Shown one piece after another: positions 35,739 to 45,244 of a DNA stretch of 64,000 nucleotides. The stretch's first letter is position 1. Each line of letters opens with the position of its first letter. Below the pieces are notes generated by a model, which saw only the letters and a list, made by a program, of their open reading frames with translations, had not been told where the DNA came from and made no database searches. The stretch covers positions 248,001 to 312,000 of the forward strand of contig NZ_JAEKFI010000005.1 of NCBI RefSeq assembly GCF_016650635.1. The letters run 5' to 3'. The translations under genes were made by a program, and so were the position numbers. Source of the stretch: Pseudomonas sp. TH43. Lineage in GTDB: Bacteria > Pseudomonadota > Gammaproteobacteria > Pseudomonadales > Pseudomonadaceae.

Positions 35739-37973
35739 TCAGCGGCCCACAGCCGGCGGCTCACGCCAGAAACGCCGTTGTTGACGCATCGTCTGCGGGG
35801 CCTTGAAGGCGCCCAATTGCAGACGAATGGCGCCCTGTTCGGCGCTGTCGTAAATGCGCAGGCCTTGTTTGCGATAGCGGGCGAGCACCGTCGGGTGCGG
35901 ATGACCGAAGGAATTGCCGCGGCCACGGGAAATCAGTACGGACTCGGGTTGCAATGCTTTGAGCAACGCCGTGGAAGATGAACTGCGACTGCCATGATGC
36001 GGTGATTGCAACCATTGCGTTGGCACCGCCAAAGGGCTGTCGAGCAGAGCGCGCTCGGCCGACGTATCGATATCGCCGGTCAGCAACAGGCGCTCGCCGT
36101 TGGCCTCGATCTGCAACACGCATGAGCGTTGATTGCTGTCGTGGGCATCCGCCCATTGCCACAGTGTGAAATTGACACCGTCCCACTGCCATTGCCGACC
36201 GCTTGCGCAGGCCTCGGCGTTCAACTCGTCCGCCAGGCCCAATGGGTCGCCGCTGATGACTTGAACGACGGGCAAACCGCGCGTCACCGCCAGTGCGCCA
36301 CCGGCGTGATCGGCGTCCGCATGACTGAGCAGCAGCAAATCCAGTTTTTCCACATTCAGTTTGCGCAAGGCCGGCAGCACCACGCGCTCACCCAGATCGA
36401 AATCGCCGAAACGCGGTCCGGCGTCGTACAGCACCGTGTGATGGCGGGTGCGGATGAGGATCGCCAGCCCCTGGCCGACATCCACTTGCCAGATGTCCGC
36501 CAGCCCTTCGGCCACTCGCTCACGGGGCGGCAGGAACAGTATCAGCAACAATGGCCAACCCAGCGCACGCATGGGTACGCCGCGCGGCAACAGTAACAAC
36601 AGCACACCGAGACTGCCGAGCCACCAGACCCATCCAGCAATTGATGGCGCAATCCATGCCGGCCATTGCCGCGCAATCACTGCCAGAGCGCGAAACAACC
36701 CATCGATCAAACCACCCGCCAGCCACAACAGCGCTTCACCGACGTACGGCACCGGCAACAGCAGGGTCCCGAGCAATGCCGGCGGCAGCACCACGAGGCT
36801 GACCCAAGGCACCGCCAACAGATTTGCCAAGGGTCCGCTCAGACTGATCGGCAGGTTCAACGCCAGCAGCACCGGACACAGGCCGATTGCGATCAGCCAC
36901 TGCGCACGAGTCCAGGTCTGCCACCAACGCCAGGCGCCGAGGCGACCGCCAAAGGTGAAAACCAATACCGCCACTGCCGCGAACGACAACCAGAATCCGG
37001 GGCGCAAACTGGCCAGAGGGTCGAACAACAGCACACCATTGAACGCCAGCAACAACGGCCACCATGCACCGAGATGGCGAAAACGCAGACGCCACAACAG
37101 CACCAGGCCAACCATCACACAGGCGCGCTGCACCGGCACATCAAAACCGGCGAGCAACCCATAACCGAGGGCTGCCGCGAAGGCCAGACCACAGGCCCAA
37201 GGTAGCCACGGCCAGCGCAGCGGCCAAACGCCAAACCGGGCGAGTACGGCGACCAACAGGTACATCACCGCCGCCAGCAACCCGATGTGCTGGCCGGAAA
37301 TCACCAGCAGATGCACGGTGCCGGTGTCTTGCAGAACCTGCCAGTCTTCACGACTGAGTCCCGAACCATCACCCAGCACCAGCGCCGCCAGTGCGCCTTC
37401 GCGACCTTGTGCGTCAACAGCCAGCAAACGCTGACGAATGCTGTCGCGCCACGCCCGCTGCGCTTCACCGAGACGTTGACCGTCCTTGATCGTGCCGGTT
37501 GCGCCGATACGCTGCGCCAGCAGCCACGCTTCGTAGTCGAAGGCGTCGGGATTGAGCAAACCGGCGGGGCGTTTCAATTTCACCGCCAGGCGCCAGCGCT
37601 CGCCGCTGCTGACCGCTGGCCCGGCGTACCACGCCAGACGCATCAGTGGCGGCAGTTGCTCGTGCCGCGAGCGCGCATCAGCCAACTCGAAACGCACCAC
37701 ACCGTCACTGTTTTGCGGCAAGCCGACGACCCGCCCTTCAAGCCAACGGGTTTCGCCGTCCAGATGATTTGAAAGTCGATCGTTCAACGCCCATTGCGCA
37801 CTGATACAGGCCCAAGTGAAACCAAACAGCAACATTGCCAATGGATAAGTGCGAAACGGCAGCAGCATCAAAGCGACTACCGGCAGCAGCACCATCAACC
37901 CGACCGGTGGTAAAACCGGCAAAACAACCGGGGCCAGCAGACCGACCGCCAGCGCCATCATCCCTGTGCGCAT
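35739..37973 (-). CDS. comEC: DNA internalization-related competence protein ComEC/Rec2
   Basis: A 744-aa inner-membrane channel for single-stranded DNA in natural transformation. The N-terminal hydrophobic segments and OB-like DUF4131 region (1-180) are followed by the Competence domain (about 210-470, GLLAAVMYLLVAVLARFGV) and a metallo-beta-lactamase-like domain (about 500-740, LLSHADADHAGG and SPHHGSRSSS). It appears intact. It lies upstream of exbB in the same direction and is divergent from the DUF2062 gene. Competence in fluorescent Pseudomonas is seldom observed. Confidence 0.92.
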   Translation of the reverse strand: MRTGMMALAVGLLAPVVLPVLPPVGLMVLLPVVALMLLPFRTYPLAMLLFGFTWACISAQWALNDRLSNHLDGETRWLEGRVVGLPQNSDGVVRFELADARSRHEQLPPLMRLAWYAGPAVSSGERWRLAVKLKRPAGLLNPDAFDYEAWLLAQRIGATGTIKDGQRLGEAQRAWRDSIRQRLLAVDAQGREGALAALVLGDGSGLSREDWQVLQDTGTVHLLVISGQHIGLLAAVMYLLVAVLARFGVWPLRWPWLPWACGLAFAAALGYGLLAGFDVPVQRACVMVGLVLLWRLRFRHLGAWWPLLLAFNGVLLFDPLASLRPGFWLSFAAVAVLVFTFGGRLGAWRWWQTWTRAQWLIAIGLCPVLLALNLPISLSGPLANLLAVPWVSLVVLPPALLGTLLLPVPYVGEALLWLAGGLIDGLFRALAVIARQWPAWIAPSIAGWVWWLGSLGVLLLLLPRGVPMRALGWPLLLILFLPPRERVAEGLADIWQVDVGQGLAILIRTRHHTVLYDAGPRFGDFDLGERVVLPALRKLNVEKLDLLLLSHADADHAGGALAVTRGLPVVQVISGDPLGLADELNAEACASGRQWQWDGVNFTLWQWADAHDSNQRSCVLQIEANGERLLLTGDIDTSAERALLDSPLAVPTQWLQSPHHGSRSSSSTALLKALQPESVLISRGRGNSFGHPHPTVLARYRKQGLRIYDSAEQGAIRLQLGAFKAPQTMRQQRRFWREPPAVGR

Positions 37974-38108
37974 ACGCCCGTCCTTGAGAGTTCCCCCCTA
38001 GGCATAGCGGGTCTCAGGCACGACTGTCGTCAACAATTGTCACAAAGTCTGAATGGGCGACTCGTAGAATCCAGACATACTTGCCGCCTTAACCGACCGA
38101 GAAGCCTT

Positions 38109-38627
38109 ATGCCCCGGCGCTTATTCAAACGCTACATGCCCGACCCGACGAGCATCAGGGAACACAAATCCTTACGCTTTCTCGGCAAGTTGCTGCATGA
38201 CCCGAACCTCTGGCACCTCAATCGTCACTCGGTCGCGCGGGCAATGGCGGTTGGCCTGTTTGCCGCTTTCCTGCCGATTCCGGCGCAAATGCTGGTGGCT
38301 GCAGCGTTGGCCATCACCGTGCGCGGCAACATGCCGATCGCCGTGAGCCTGGTCTGGCTGACCAACCCGATCACCATGCCGGCGGTTTTTTTCTGCACCT
38401 ATCAGGCCGGCGCATGGTTGATGGATGTGCCTGCGCGGCATCTGCCGGATGAACTGACGTGGGAATGGATCAGCGGCGAACTGTCGACGTTGTGGCAACC
38501 GTTTTTGCTGGGTTCGGTGGTATGCGGGCTGGTGCTCGGCGCCCTCGCCTACTTCGTGGTGATGATGTACTGGCGCTGGTGGGTCGCGCGGCAATGGGCG
38601 CGGCGCAAGAAGAAACGAATGCCTTGA
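38109..38627 (+). CDS. DUF2062 domain-containing membrane protein
   Basis: A 172-aa inner-membrane protein with hydrophobic helices at about residues 45-75, 78-100 and 140-165 and a basic C-terminus (RQWARRKKKRMP). DUF2062 has no settled function. The ATG at 38109 (MPRRLFKRYMPDP) matches the Pseudomonas family; the frame's earlier start is not used. It is divergent from comEC as in P. aeruginosa (PA2984-PA2985 from memory). A terminator follows. Confidence 0.82.
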   Translation: MPRRLFKRYMPDPTSIREHKSLRFLGKLLHDPNLWHLNRHSVARAMAVGLFAAFLPIPAQMLVAAALAITVRGNMPIAVSLVWLTNPITMPAVFFCTYQAGAWLMDVPARHLPDELTWEWISGELSTLWQPFLLGSVVCGLVLGALAYFVVMMYWRWWVARQWARRKKKRMP

Positions 38628-38631
38628 ATGC

Positions 38632-38662
38632 AAAACGGCCTCCGCAATGGGAGGCCGTTTTA
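38632..38662 (+). terminator. Terminator after the DUF2062 gene
   Basis: AAAACGGCCTCC (38632-38643) pairs with GGGAGGCCGTTTT (38648-38660). It is symmetrical enough to work in both directions and may also serve the converging ABC permease gene. Confidence 0.85.
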
Positions 38663-38677
38663 TTGTGTGGTGTCTGC

Positions 38678-38757
38678 ATTCGCGAGCAGGCTCGCTGCCA
38701 CATTGGATCTATGGTGTGCCGAAAATCCCCTGTGGGAACGAGCCTGCTCGCGAACGA
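38678..38757. repeat. REP inverted pair
   Basis: Arms TTCGCGAGCAGGCTCGCTGC and GGGAACGAGCCTGCTCGCGAA surround about 35 bases between the DUF2062 gene and the ABC permease. It marks the junction between two blocks that, in P. aeruginosa, lie apart. Confidence 0.8.
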
Positions 38758-38774
38758 GTCGACGCGGTCTCGGA

Positions 38775-39554
38775 TCAGGTCCGCATCCCGCGGCCACTCA
38801 CCAGCAACCGCGCACAACCGAAATACAGCACCACGGTGGCAACGAGCATAAAGGTGATCGCGATGCCGATCTTGATATCCGACACACCCAAAATGCCGTA
38901 ACGGAAGGCGTTGACCATGTGCAGCACCGGGTTGGCCAGCGAAACGGTTTGCCAGAACGGCGGCAGCAAGGTGATCGAATAGAACACGCCACCCAGGTAG
39001 GTCAGCGGCGTCAGCACGAACGTCGGGATGATGGAAATGTCATCAAAGTTGCGCGCAAACACGGCGTTGATGAAACCCAGCAGCGAGAAGATCGTCGCCG
39101 TCAGGACCACCACCAGGATCGTCACCCCCAAGTGATGCACCTGCAAATGGGTGAAGAACATCGACAGGATGGTCACGATGACACCAACCATCAGGCCACG
39201 CAGCACACCACCGCAGGTGTAGCCGATCAGGATCGTGTGTGGCGACACCGGCGAGACCATCAGCTCTTCAATGGAACGCTGGAATTTGCTGCCGAAGAAA
39301 CTCGAGACCACATTGCCGTAAGAGTTGGTGATCACCGACATCATGATCAGCCCCGGCACGATGTACTCCATGTAGGTGAAGCCACCCATGTCGCCGATTT
39401 GCCGGCCGATCAGGTTACCGAAGATCACGAAGTACAGGACCATGGTGATCGCTGGTGGCAGCAGCGTCTGCGGCCAGATCCGCGTGAAGCGTTTGACCTC
39501 GCGATAAACGATGGTTTGGAGCGCGACGAGGTTGGGACCGAACTCGGAACTCAT
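38775..39554 (-). CDS. ABC-2 type transporter permease (YadH-like)
   Basis: A 259-aa permease with six hydrophobic helices (about residues 24-45, 58-80, 110-140, 145-165, 175-195, 230-250) and the ABC-2 signature region GVFYSITLLPPFWQTVSLANPV. It starts 4 bases inside the end of the ATPase gene (ATGA) and must form an exporter with it. The family exports drugs, lipids or glycans; the cargo is unknown. The pair resembles YadG-YadH and, from memory, PA2811-PA2812. Confidence 0.88.
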   Translation of the reverse strand: MSSEFGPNLVALQTIVYREVKRFTRIWPQTLLPPAITMVLYFVIFGNLIGRQIGDMGGFTYMEYIVPGLIMMSVITNSYGNVVSSFFGSKFQRSIEELMVSPVSPHTILIGYTCGGVLRGLMVGVIVTILSMFFTHLQVHHLGVTILVVVLTATIFSLLGFINAVFARNFDDISIIPTFVLTPLTYLGGVFYSITLLPPFWQTVSLANPVLHMVNAFRYGILGVSDIKIGIAITFMLVATVVLYFGCARLLVSGRGMRT

Positions 39555-40483
39555 ACCGCCACCTTCGACAGATTTTTCTCCACCAGGGACACGAACAGCT
39601 CCTCAAGGCGATTGGTTTTGTTGCGCAGGCTCAACACTTCAATGTTCTGCTGCGCCAATTGGGTGAACAACGCCGTGATGCCCATGGATTTGTCGACCTG
39701 GACCTCCAGGGTATGGCTATCGATCAACCGGGCCGGGTAGCCAAGCAATTGCGGTGCGGCGTTCAAGTCGTTTTTCAGGTCCAAGAGGAAGGTTTCCACA
39801 TGCAACTGGCCCAGCAATTGTTTCATGCTGGTGTTTTCGACGATGGTGCCATGGTCGATGATGCCGATATTGCGGCACAGCTGCTCAGCCTCTTCCAGAT
39901 AGTGCGTGGTGAGGATGATGGTGATGCCTTTCTGGTTCAGCTCGGTAAGGAACGTCCACATCGAGCGACGCAGTTCGATGTCGACCCCGGCTGTCGGTTC
40001 GTCGAGGATCAACAGGCGCGGTTCGTGCACCAACGCACGGGCGATCATCAGACGCCGCTTCATGCCGCCGGACAGCGAACGCGATGGCACATCGCGCTTG
40101 TCCCACAGGCCAAGCTGGGTCAGGTACTGTTCGGCGCGTTCCTTGGCGATCTTCGCCGGAATGCCGTAATAACCGGCCTGGGTCACGACGATGTCGAAAG
40201 TCTTTTCGAACTGGTTGAAGTTGAATTCCTGGGGCACCACGCCGATCGAACGCTTCAGCGCCGCGGGGTTCTTGTCCAGGTCATTGCCAAAGATGTTCAC
40301 CGTGCCGCTGGTCTTGTTCACCAGGGTCGAAAGAATGCCAATGGTCGTGGATTTGCCGGCGCCGTTAGGGCCGAGCAAGGCGAAAAAGTCACCTTCGGCG
40401 ACGTCCAGATCGATACCACTCAAGGCCTGGAACCCGTTGCCGTAGGTTTTGGTTAGCTGCCGGATGGACAGAGCGGAACTCAT
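39551..40483 (-). CDS. ABC transporter ATP-binding protein (YadG-like)
   Basis: A 310-aa exporter ATPase. Walker A GPNGAGKST near residue 39, signature LSGGMKRRL near 138, Walker B LLILDEPTAGVD near 156, and the switch histidine TTHYLEEAEQ are intact. A C-terminal extension of about 80 residues follows. The ATG at 40483 is the family start; no strong ribosome site is visible. It overlaps the permease gene by 4 bases. Confidence 0.9.
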   Translation of the reverse strand: MSSALSIRQLTKTYGNGFQALSGIDLDVAEGDFFALLGPNGAGKSTTIGILSTLVNKTSGTVNIFGNDLDKNPAALKRSIGVVPQEFNFNQFEKTFDIVVTQAGYYGIPAKIAKERAEQYLTQLGLWDKRDVPSRSLSGGMKRRLMIARALVHEPRLLILDEPTAGVDIELRRSMWTFLTELNQKGITIILTTHYLEEAEQLCRNIGIIDHGTIVENTSMKQLLGQLHVETFLLDLKNDLNAAPQLLGYPARLIDSHTLEVQVDKSMGITALFTQLAQQNIEVLSLRNKTNRLEELFVSLVEKNLSKVAV

Positions 40484-40616
40484 ATCGGATTTACGCACCA
40501 AGAAGGGAAGAAAGGAATAAACAAGGGCGGGCGGCGAGGGATACAACCGCGGCGCATGAGCGCAATGGTGCTTGCCGCCGCCGCACAAGTACAGTCAAGT
40601 GTGTCGATAGTTATTA

Positions 40617-41240
40617 TCAAGTCAACGCGGTCATGACCGCTTTTTGGTAGGCCGGGCGTTGTTTCAGGCGCTCATACCAGGCTTGCAGATGCACGTGCGG
40701 CGCGCGCTCGATGGGCATTTCAAACCAGGCGTAAATAAAGCTGCCGAGGGGAATATCGCCCATGCCGATGTCGCTTCCGGAGAGGTACGGCTGGCTGGCC
40801 AACGCATGATCGGCCATGCTCAGCAGCTCATTGCATTCCTTGATCGCTGCGTTGATCGCCGACCAGTCCTGCTTGTCGGCCGGCGTGCGCAAAACGCCCC
40901 AGAATACGGTGCGGAAGGGCCCGGCAAAACTCGAGGTGGTCCAGTCCATCCACTTGTCGGCGACGGCCCGTGCTTGCGGGTCTGCCGAATACCAAGCGCT
41001 GTCGGGCGCATGTCTGGCCAGCAGATAGCGCACGATGGCGTTGGATTCCCAGAGCACGAAACCGTCGTCTTCGATCACCGGCACCCGACCGTTCGGGTTC
41101 ATCGCCCGGTACTCCGGCGTGTCGACCACACCGAACGCGCCACCGGCATCAATCGCTTCGTAGGCCAGGCCGAGCTCTTCGGCGGCCCACAATGGCTTCC
41201 TGACATTCGATGAGTTTTTCCGTCCCCAGATCTTCAGCAT
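40617..41240 (-). CDS. Glutathione S-transferase family protein
   Basis: A 207-aa GST with an N-terminal thioredoxin-like domain (residues 1-80; KIWGRKNSSNVRKPLWAAEELGL with Ser near the active site, RVPVIEDDGFVLWESNAI as the glutathione-binding cis-Pro/Glu-Ser segment) and a helical C-terminal domain. The ATG at 41240 is chosen; the frame's extension overlaps the next gene's region. It lies between the ABC exporter and the transglutaminase-like gene, as PA2813 does. Confidence 0.88.
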   Translation of the reverse strand: MLKIWGRKNSSNVRKPLWAAEELGLAYEAIDAGGAFGVVDTPEYRAMNPNGRVPVIEDDGFVLWESNAIVRYLLARHAPDSAWYSADPQARAVADKWMDWTTSSFAGPFRTVFWGVLRTPADKQDWSAINAAIKECNELLSMADHALASQPYLSGSDIGMGDIPLGSFIYAWFEMPIERAPHVHLQAWYERLKQRPAYQKAVMTALT

Positions 41241-41283
41241 GACCGCCTCTTTTCCAATGCATGGACAGGCAGCATACGCCGGA

Positions 41284-41955
41284 TCAGGCGCGGCTGACAT
41301 CACGCGACAGGTCGCTCTGCATATCCCCCAGCAACGACGGCAGCTGATCGCCGAACAGGTGCGGGTAGCATTTCTCCAGGTGCTCGAAAAAGAATGTTTC
41401 CGGCACATCGGTGAACTGGCCGTGATCGACCACATACTCCATCAGCTTCGCGCCGTCGCGGTTGAACGGGTGGAAAACACTGTCATTGATGCCGTCGAAC
41501 TCCAACGGTGCGACGTTGAATACATCGCAGAGTTTCTGGTTGAACGCCGGCGTCGCTTTGACCCAACGGCCATTGAGAAACAGCTCCGTGTAACCGTGCA
41601 TGGCGAACACGTCGCTTTTCAACAATTCAAGCAAGCGCGGGGTCGACAGGTGATTGCGCACATCAGCCAGACCAATGCGCGCCGGGATCGCGCAATGCCG
41701 CGCGCATCCGGCGAGCAGCGTGGCTTTGGGCACGCAATAACTCTCCCCGGTTGCCAATGCATAGCTGCCGCGCAAGGTCTGCGGATCACGACTGAAGGTG
41801 TAGGGGTTGTAGCGCACCGCTTCGCGCACGGCGTAATAAAGTTTGATCGCCTGCTCGAGCGGATCGCGGCTGGCACCTCGATGTTGTTCGGCGAACTCCA
41901 CCACCGCCGGGTGGTCACTATCGATGAAGCGGCCGGGACTCAGATACTCGTGCAT
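41284..41955 (-). CDS. Transglutaminase-like cysteine peptidase-fold protein
   Basis: A 223-aa cytoplasmic protein with a transglutaminase-like core: Cys in GESYCVPKATLLAGCARHCAIPARIGLADV (about residues 80-110), then His in MHGYTELFLNGRWVKATPAFN (about 128-148) and Asp later. The ATG at 41955 has GGAG upstream; the long frame before it has no homologous look. The family includes proteins acting on peptides, but no function is known for this member. It is divergent from the acyl-CoA dehydrogenase gene. Confidence 0.8.
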   Translation of the reverse strand: MHEYLSPGRFIDSDHPAVVEFAEQHRGASRDPLEQAIKLYYAVREAVRYNPYTFSRDPQTLRGSYALATGESYCVPKATLLAGCARHCAIPARIGLADVRNHLSTPRLLELLKSDVFAMHGYTELFLNGRWVKATPAFNQKLCDVFNVAPLEFDGINDSVFHPFNRDGAKLMEYVVDHGQFTDVPETFFFEHLEKCYPHLFGDQLPSLLGDMQSDLSRDVSRA

Positions 41956-42203
41956 GACGACAATCTCCTGGATGAGTCTGGAGTCTAGCGACAGCTCAAG
42001 CACAGAGATAACGACGTTTCGGCCAAACTTGGACGCAAAGCTGCGGGGTGACCGAACGATTTCCCACACGTGTTGCCCACCGAACCTACGAAAACCATCC
42101 GGGGTTTCCCACGATTTCAATCACCTTGGTCTGACCGCCCGGTTTTGCAGATGCCGTCTAAGCTCTGGAGGGTCGATTTGCCTTGGTTCACGGAGGACTG
42201 AAT

Positions 42204-44651
42204 ATGCTGTTGTTGTGGATACTGGTTTTGATTGTCGGCGTGGCCTATCTCGCCCACCGACGTATCGCCCCGCTGCCTGCGTTGGGCATCGTTGCCGTCT
42301 ACTTGCTGGCGATGGGGATTTTCAGTCACGCATCCGGGTGGCTGTTGCTGGTGTTCTGGGTTGTACTGGCTGCGGTGGCCGCGCCATTGCTGCTGCCTGA
42401 CCTGCGTCGCAAGCATTTCACTGCGCCGCTGTTCAACTGGTTCCAGAAAACCCTGCCACCGATGTCGCAGACCGAACGCGACGCCATCGATGCCGGCACG
42501 GTCTGGTGGGACGGCGAGCTGTTCAGCGGCCGCCCGGACTGGGACAAACTGCTGTCCTACCCAAAGGCTCAATTGAGCGAAGAAGAACAAGCCTTCATTG
42601 ATGGTCCGACTGAAGAACTCTGCGCGATGGTCACTGACTGGCAGATCGGCCAGTCGATGGACCTGCCGCCGGAAGCGTGGGCACACATCAAGGAACACGG
42701 CTTTTTTGCCCTGATCATTCCAAAAGAGTTTGGCGGTAAAGGCTTTTCGGCTTATGCCCACTCCCAAGTGGCAATGAAACTCGCCACCCGCAGCGGCGAC
42801 CTCGCTTCAACCGTGATGGTGCCCAACTCCCTCGGCCCGGCCGAACTGCTGCTGCACTACGGCACCGACGAACAACGCAATCACTATCTGCCGCGACTGG
42901 CCCGTGGCGATGACATTCCCTGCTTCGCTCTCACCGGCCCACTCGCCGGTTCCGATGCAGGCGCGATGCCCGACACCGGGATCATCTGCAAAGGTCAGTG
43001 GGAAGGCGAAGAAGTCATTGGCCTGCGCCTGAACTGGGAGAAGCGCTACATCACCCTCGGCCCGGTCGCCACCCTGCTCGGCCTCGCCTTCAAGGCCTAT
43101 GACCCCGAGCATCTGCTCGGTGACAAGGAAGACCTCGGCATCAGCCTGGCGCTGATCCCGACCGACACCGCGGGTGTGGAAATCGGTCGTCGCCACCTGC
43201 CGCTGGGCGCGGCGTTCATGAACGGTCCCAACTCGGGCAAAGACGTGTTCATCCCGCTGGACTTCCTCATTGGCGGTCAGGAGATGCTCGGCAAAGGCTG
43301 GATGATGCTGATGAACTGCCTGTCGGTCGGCCGTTCGATCTCGCTGCCTGCCGTCGGTACCGGCGCGGCCAAGTTCACCAGCCTGGTGACCGGCCAATAC
43401 GCGCAGATTCGTGAGCAGTTCAATGTGCCGCTGTCGGCCTTCGAAGGCATTCAGGAAGCCATGGCACGCATCGGCGGCAACGCGTGGATGATGGACGCGG
43501 CGCGGATGCTCACCGCCAACGCGGTGGATCTGGGCGAGAAACCGTCTGTGCTGTCGGCGATCCTCAAATACCACCTCACCGAACGTGGCCGCGAATGCAT
43601 CAGCCACGCCATGGACGTGCATGGCGGCAAGGCAATCATCATGGGCCCGAACAACTATCTGGGCCGCAGCTGGAACGGTGCGCCGATCTTCATCACCGTG
43701 GAAGGCGCGAACATTCTCTCGCGCAACCTGATGATCTTCGGCCAGGGTGCGATTCGTTGCCATCCATTCGTACTCAAGGAAATGGCCCTGGCCGGTCGCG
43801 AGGACAAGGATCAGGCGCTGAAAGAGTTCGACGGCCTGCTGCTCAAACACATTGGCTTCGCCGTGAGCAACGCTGCCAGCACCCTGGTGTTGAACCTTGG
43901 TTTCGGTCACTTCGAGCACGCCCCGGGCGACAAGATCAGCCAAGGCTACTTCCGCGCCCTTAACCGTCAGGCAGCGGCCTTCGCAATGCTCGCCGACTTC
44001 AGCATGATGTTGCTGGGTGGCGAGCTGAAACGTCGCGAGCGTCTGTCGGCGCGACTGGGCGACGTGTTGAGCAACCTGTATCTGGCCTCCGCTGCGCTCA
44101 AGCGCTATCACGATCTGGATTCGCCAGCGTACATGGAGCCATTGTTCCGCTGGGCGATGGAAGAAAGCCTTGGGCAATCGGAACGCGCGCTGGATGAGTT
44201 GCTGCGCAACTTCCCGAACAGAGTGTTCGGCTGCCTGCTGCGAGCCATCGTGTTCCCGTTCGGTCGTCGCCACAAAGGCCCGTCGGACAAACTCGGCGCC
44301 GAAGTCGCCGGTGTGATTGGCCGGGCCAAGGGCGATCCGGCGCTGGAAGAACTGCTTGCCGGTTGCTATCGCCCACAATCGACGGACGATGCGGTCGGTG
44401 CACTGCAACATGCCAGCGATCTGCTGAATGCCGCGCAGCCACTGCACAAAAAGCTGCATGCAGCATTGAAAAGCGGTCAGGTCAAACCGGTCGCGGGCGA
44501 ACACGCCATCGATGCCGCGCTGGAGGCCGGCGTGCTGCAAGCGGTGGAAGCGCAGAGCTTGCGTGATGCCGAAGCGGCGCGACGCAAGGTGATCGATGTC
44601 GATGACTTCGACAAAGAGCAACTGACGTTGGCCGAGGGCAAAGTCCGCTGA
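42204..44651 (+). CDS. Acyl-CoA dehydrogenase (FadE-like, 815 aa)
   Basis: An FAD enzyme for the first step of fatty-acid beta-oxidation. The product is 815 aa, the long FadE class: two or three hydrophobic helices at the N-terminus (residues 2-65) anchor it to the membrane; the dehydrogenase core runs about 100-560 (CFALTGPLAGSDAG, later ISHAMDVHGGKAIIMGPNNYLGRSW); the C-terminal DUF1974 domain runs about 560-800. The ATG at 42204 follows GGAGG by 7 bases. The intrinsic terminator after it looks strong. Chain-length preference cannot be told. Confidence 0.9.
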   Translation: MLLLWILVLIVGVAYLAHRRIAPLPALGIVAVYLLAMGIFSHASGWLLLVFWVVLAAVAAPLLLPDLRRKHFTAPLFNWFQKTLPPMSQTERDAIDAGTVWWDGELFSGRPDWDKLLSYPKAQLSEEEQAFIDGPTEELCAMVTDWQIGQSMDLPPEAWAHIKEHGFFALIIPKEFGGKGFSAYAHSQVAMKLATRSGDLASTVMVPNSLGPAELLLHYGTDEQRNHYLPRLARGDDIPCFALTGPLAGSDAGAMPDTGIICKGQWEGEEVIGLRLNWEKRYITLGPVATLLGLAFKAYDPEHLLGDKEDLGISLALIPTDTAGVEIGRRHLPLGAAFMNGPNSGKDVFIPLDFLIGGQEMLGKGWMMLMNCLSVGRSISLPAVGTGAAKFTSLVTGQYAQIREQFNVPLSAFEGIQEAMARIGGNAWMMDAARMLTANAVDLGEKPSVLSAILKYHLTERGRECISHAMDVHGGKAIIMGPNNYLGRSWNGAPIFITVEGANILSRNLMIFGQGAIRCHPFVLKEMALAGREDKDQALKEFDGLLLKHIGFAVSNAASTLVLNLGFGHFEHAPGDKISQGYFRALNRQAAAFAMLADFSMMLLGGELKRRERLSARLGDVLSNLYLASAALKRYHDLDSPAYMEPLFRWAMEESLGQSERALDELLRNFPNRVFGCLLRAIVFPFGRRHKGPSDKLGAEVAGVIGRAKGDPALEELLAGCYRPQSTDDAVGALQHASDLLNAAQPLHKKLHAALKSGQVKPVAGEHAIDAALEAGVLQAVEAQSLRDAEAARRKVIDVDDFDKEQLTLAEGKVR

Positions 44652-44682
44652 TCCTTTCTGCCGTATAGCTGTTTATTTATGA

Positions 44683-44720
44683 AAAACGGGCGCGGGAGCT
44701 TTATACTCCCGCGCCCGTTT
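44683..44720 (+). terminator. Terminator hairpin after acyl-CoA dehydrogenase
   Basis: AAAACGGGCGCGGGAG pairs with CTCCCGCGCCCGTTTTG around a short ATA-rich loop, a very stable 16-bp stem. It ends only about 20 bases before the start of the next gene, so it may sit inside that gene's leader. Confidence 0.85.
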
Positions 44721-44740
44721 TGCTGTTGAGGACTTATCTC

Positions 44741-45148
44741 GTGTCCAACGTCGTTGCCGATCATCTCGTTTTGCTCGACCACCTGCGCAGTATCCTGGTC
44801 GCCGTAGGTGAGGCCGAACAGGTTCCCGAAGAAAGCCATGCCCTGTTCCTGGAGCGCTTCGACGAACTGCTGGCATCGCTGCCCATCGATCCGATCGAAA
44901 GCCAATACCTGGGCCAGGACATCCTGACGCAAGTGATCAGTCGTTATCCGCAAATTGCCCACTTGATCCCGCGGGATCTGCTGTGGTTCTTCGCTGGCGA
45001 CTGCCTGCATTACCTGTCCGATGAAGAAATCGACCTGTATCAGGCGCTGGAAGAACGTCGCTTCGAAGCAGAACAGAACGACGAACCGTTCGACTGGAAC
45101 CAGGAAAAGCAGTTGCTGGCGATGTCCGCACAGGACAGCAAGCACTGA
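44741..45148 (+). CDS. PA2817 family protein (unknown function)
   Basis: A 135-aa acidic, helix-rich cytoplasmic protein without a signal peptide, resembling the Pseudomonas PA2817 family in size and position. The GTG at 44741 with GAGGA upstream is preferred to the ATG at 44720, which overlaps the terminator hairpin. It follows the acyl-CoA dehydrogenase gene, as in P. aeruginosa. No function is known. Confidence 0.75.
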   Translation: MSNVVADHLVLLDHLRSILVAVGEAEQVPEESHALFLERFDELLASLPIDPIESQYLGQDILTQVISRYPQIAHLIPRDLLWFFAGDCLHYLSDEEIDLYQALEERRFEAEQNDEPFDWNQEKQLLAMSAQDSKH

Positions 45149-45166
45149 TTTTTCAGGTTTGAAGAT

Positions 45167-45242
45167 CAAAAGATCGCAGCCTTCGGCAGCTCCCACAGGT
45201 TTTGTATTCCCTGTAGGCGCTGCCGAAGGCTGCGATCTTTTG
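45167..45242. repeat. Inverted repeat, second REP family ('GATCGCAGCCTTCGGC')
   Basis: Arms CAAAAGATCGCAGCCTTCGG and CCGAAGGCTGCGATCTTTTG flank about 35 bases. It lies between convergent genes (PA2817-type and LysR) and matches the element at 19556-19633. Confidence 0.8.
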
Positions 45243-45244
45243 CT

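Noticed and set aside
42807..44621. A 604-codon open frame opposite the acyl-CoA dehydrogenase gene
   Set aside because: Shadow of a clear 815-aa FadE gene; no domain-like sequence, no start signal.
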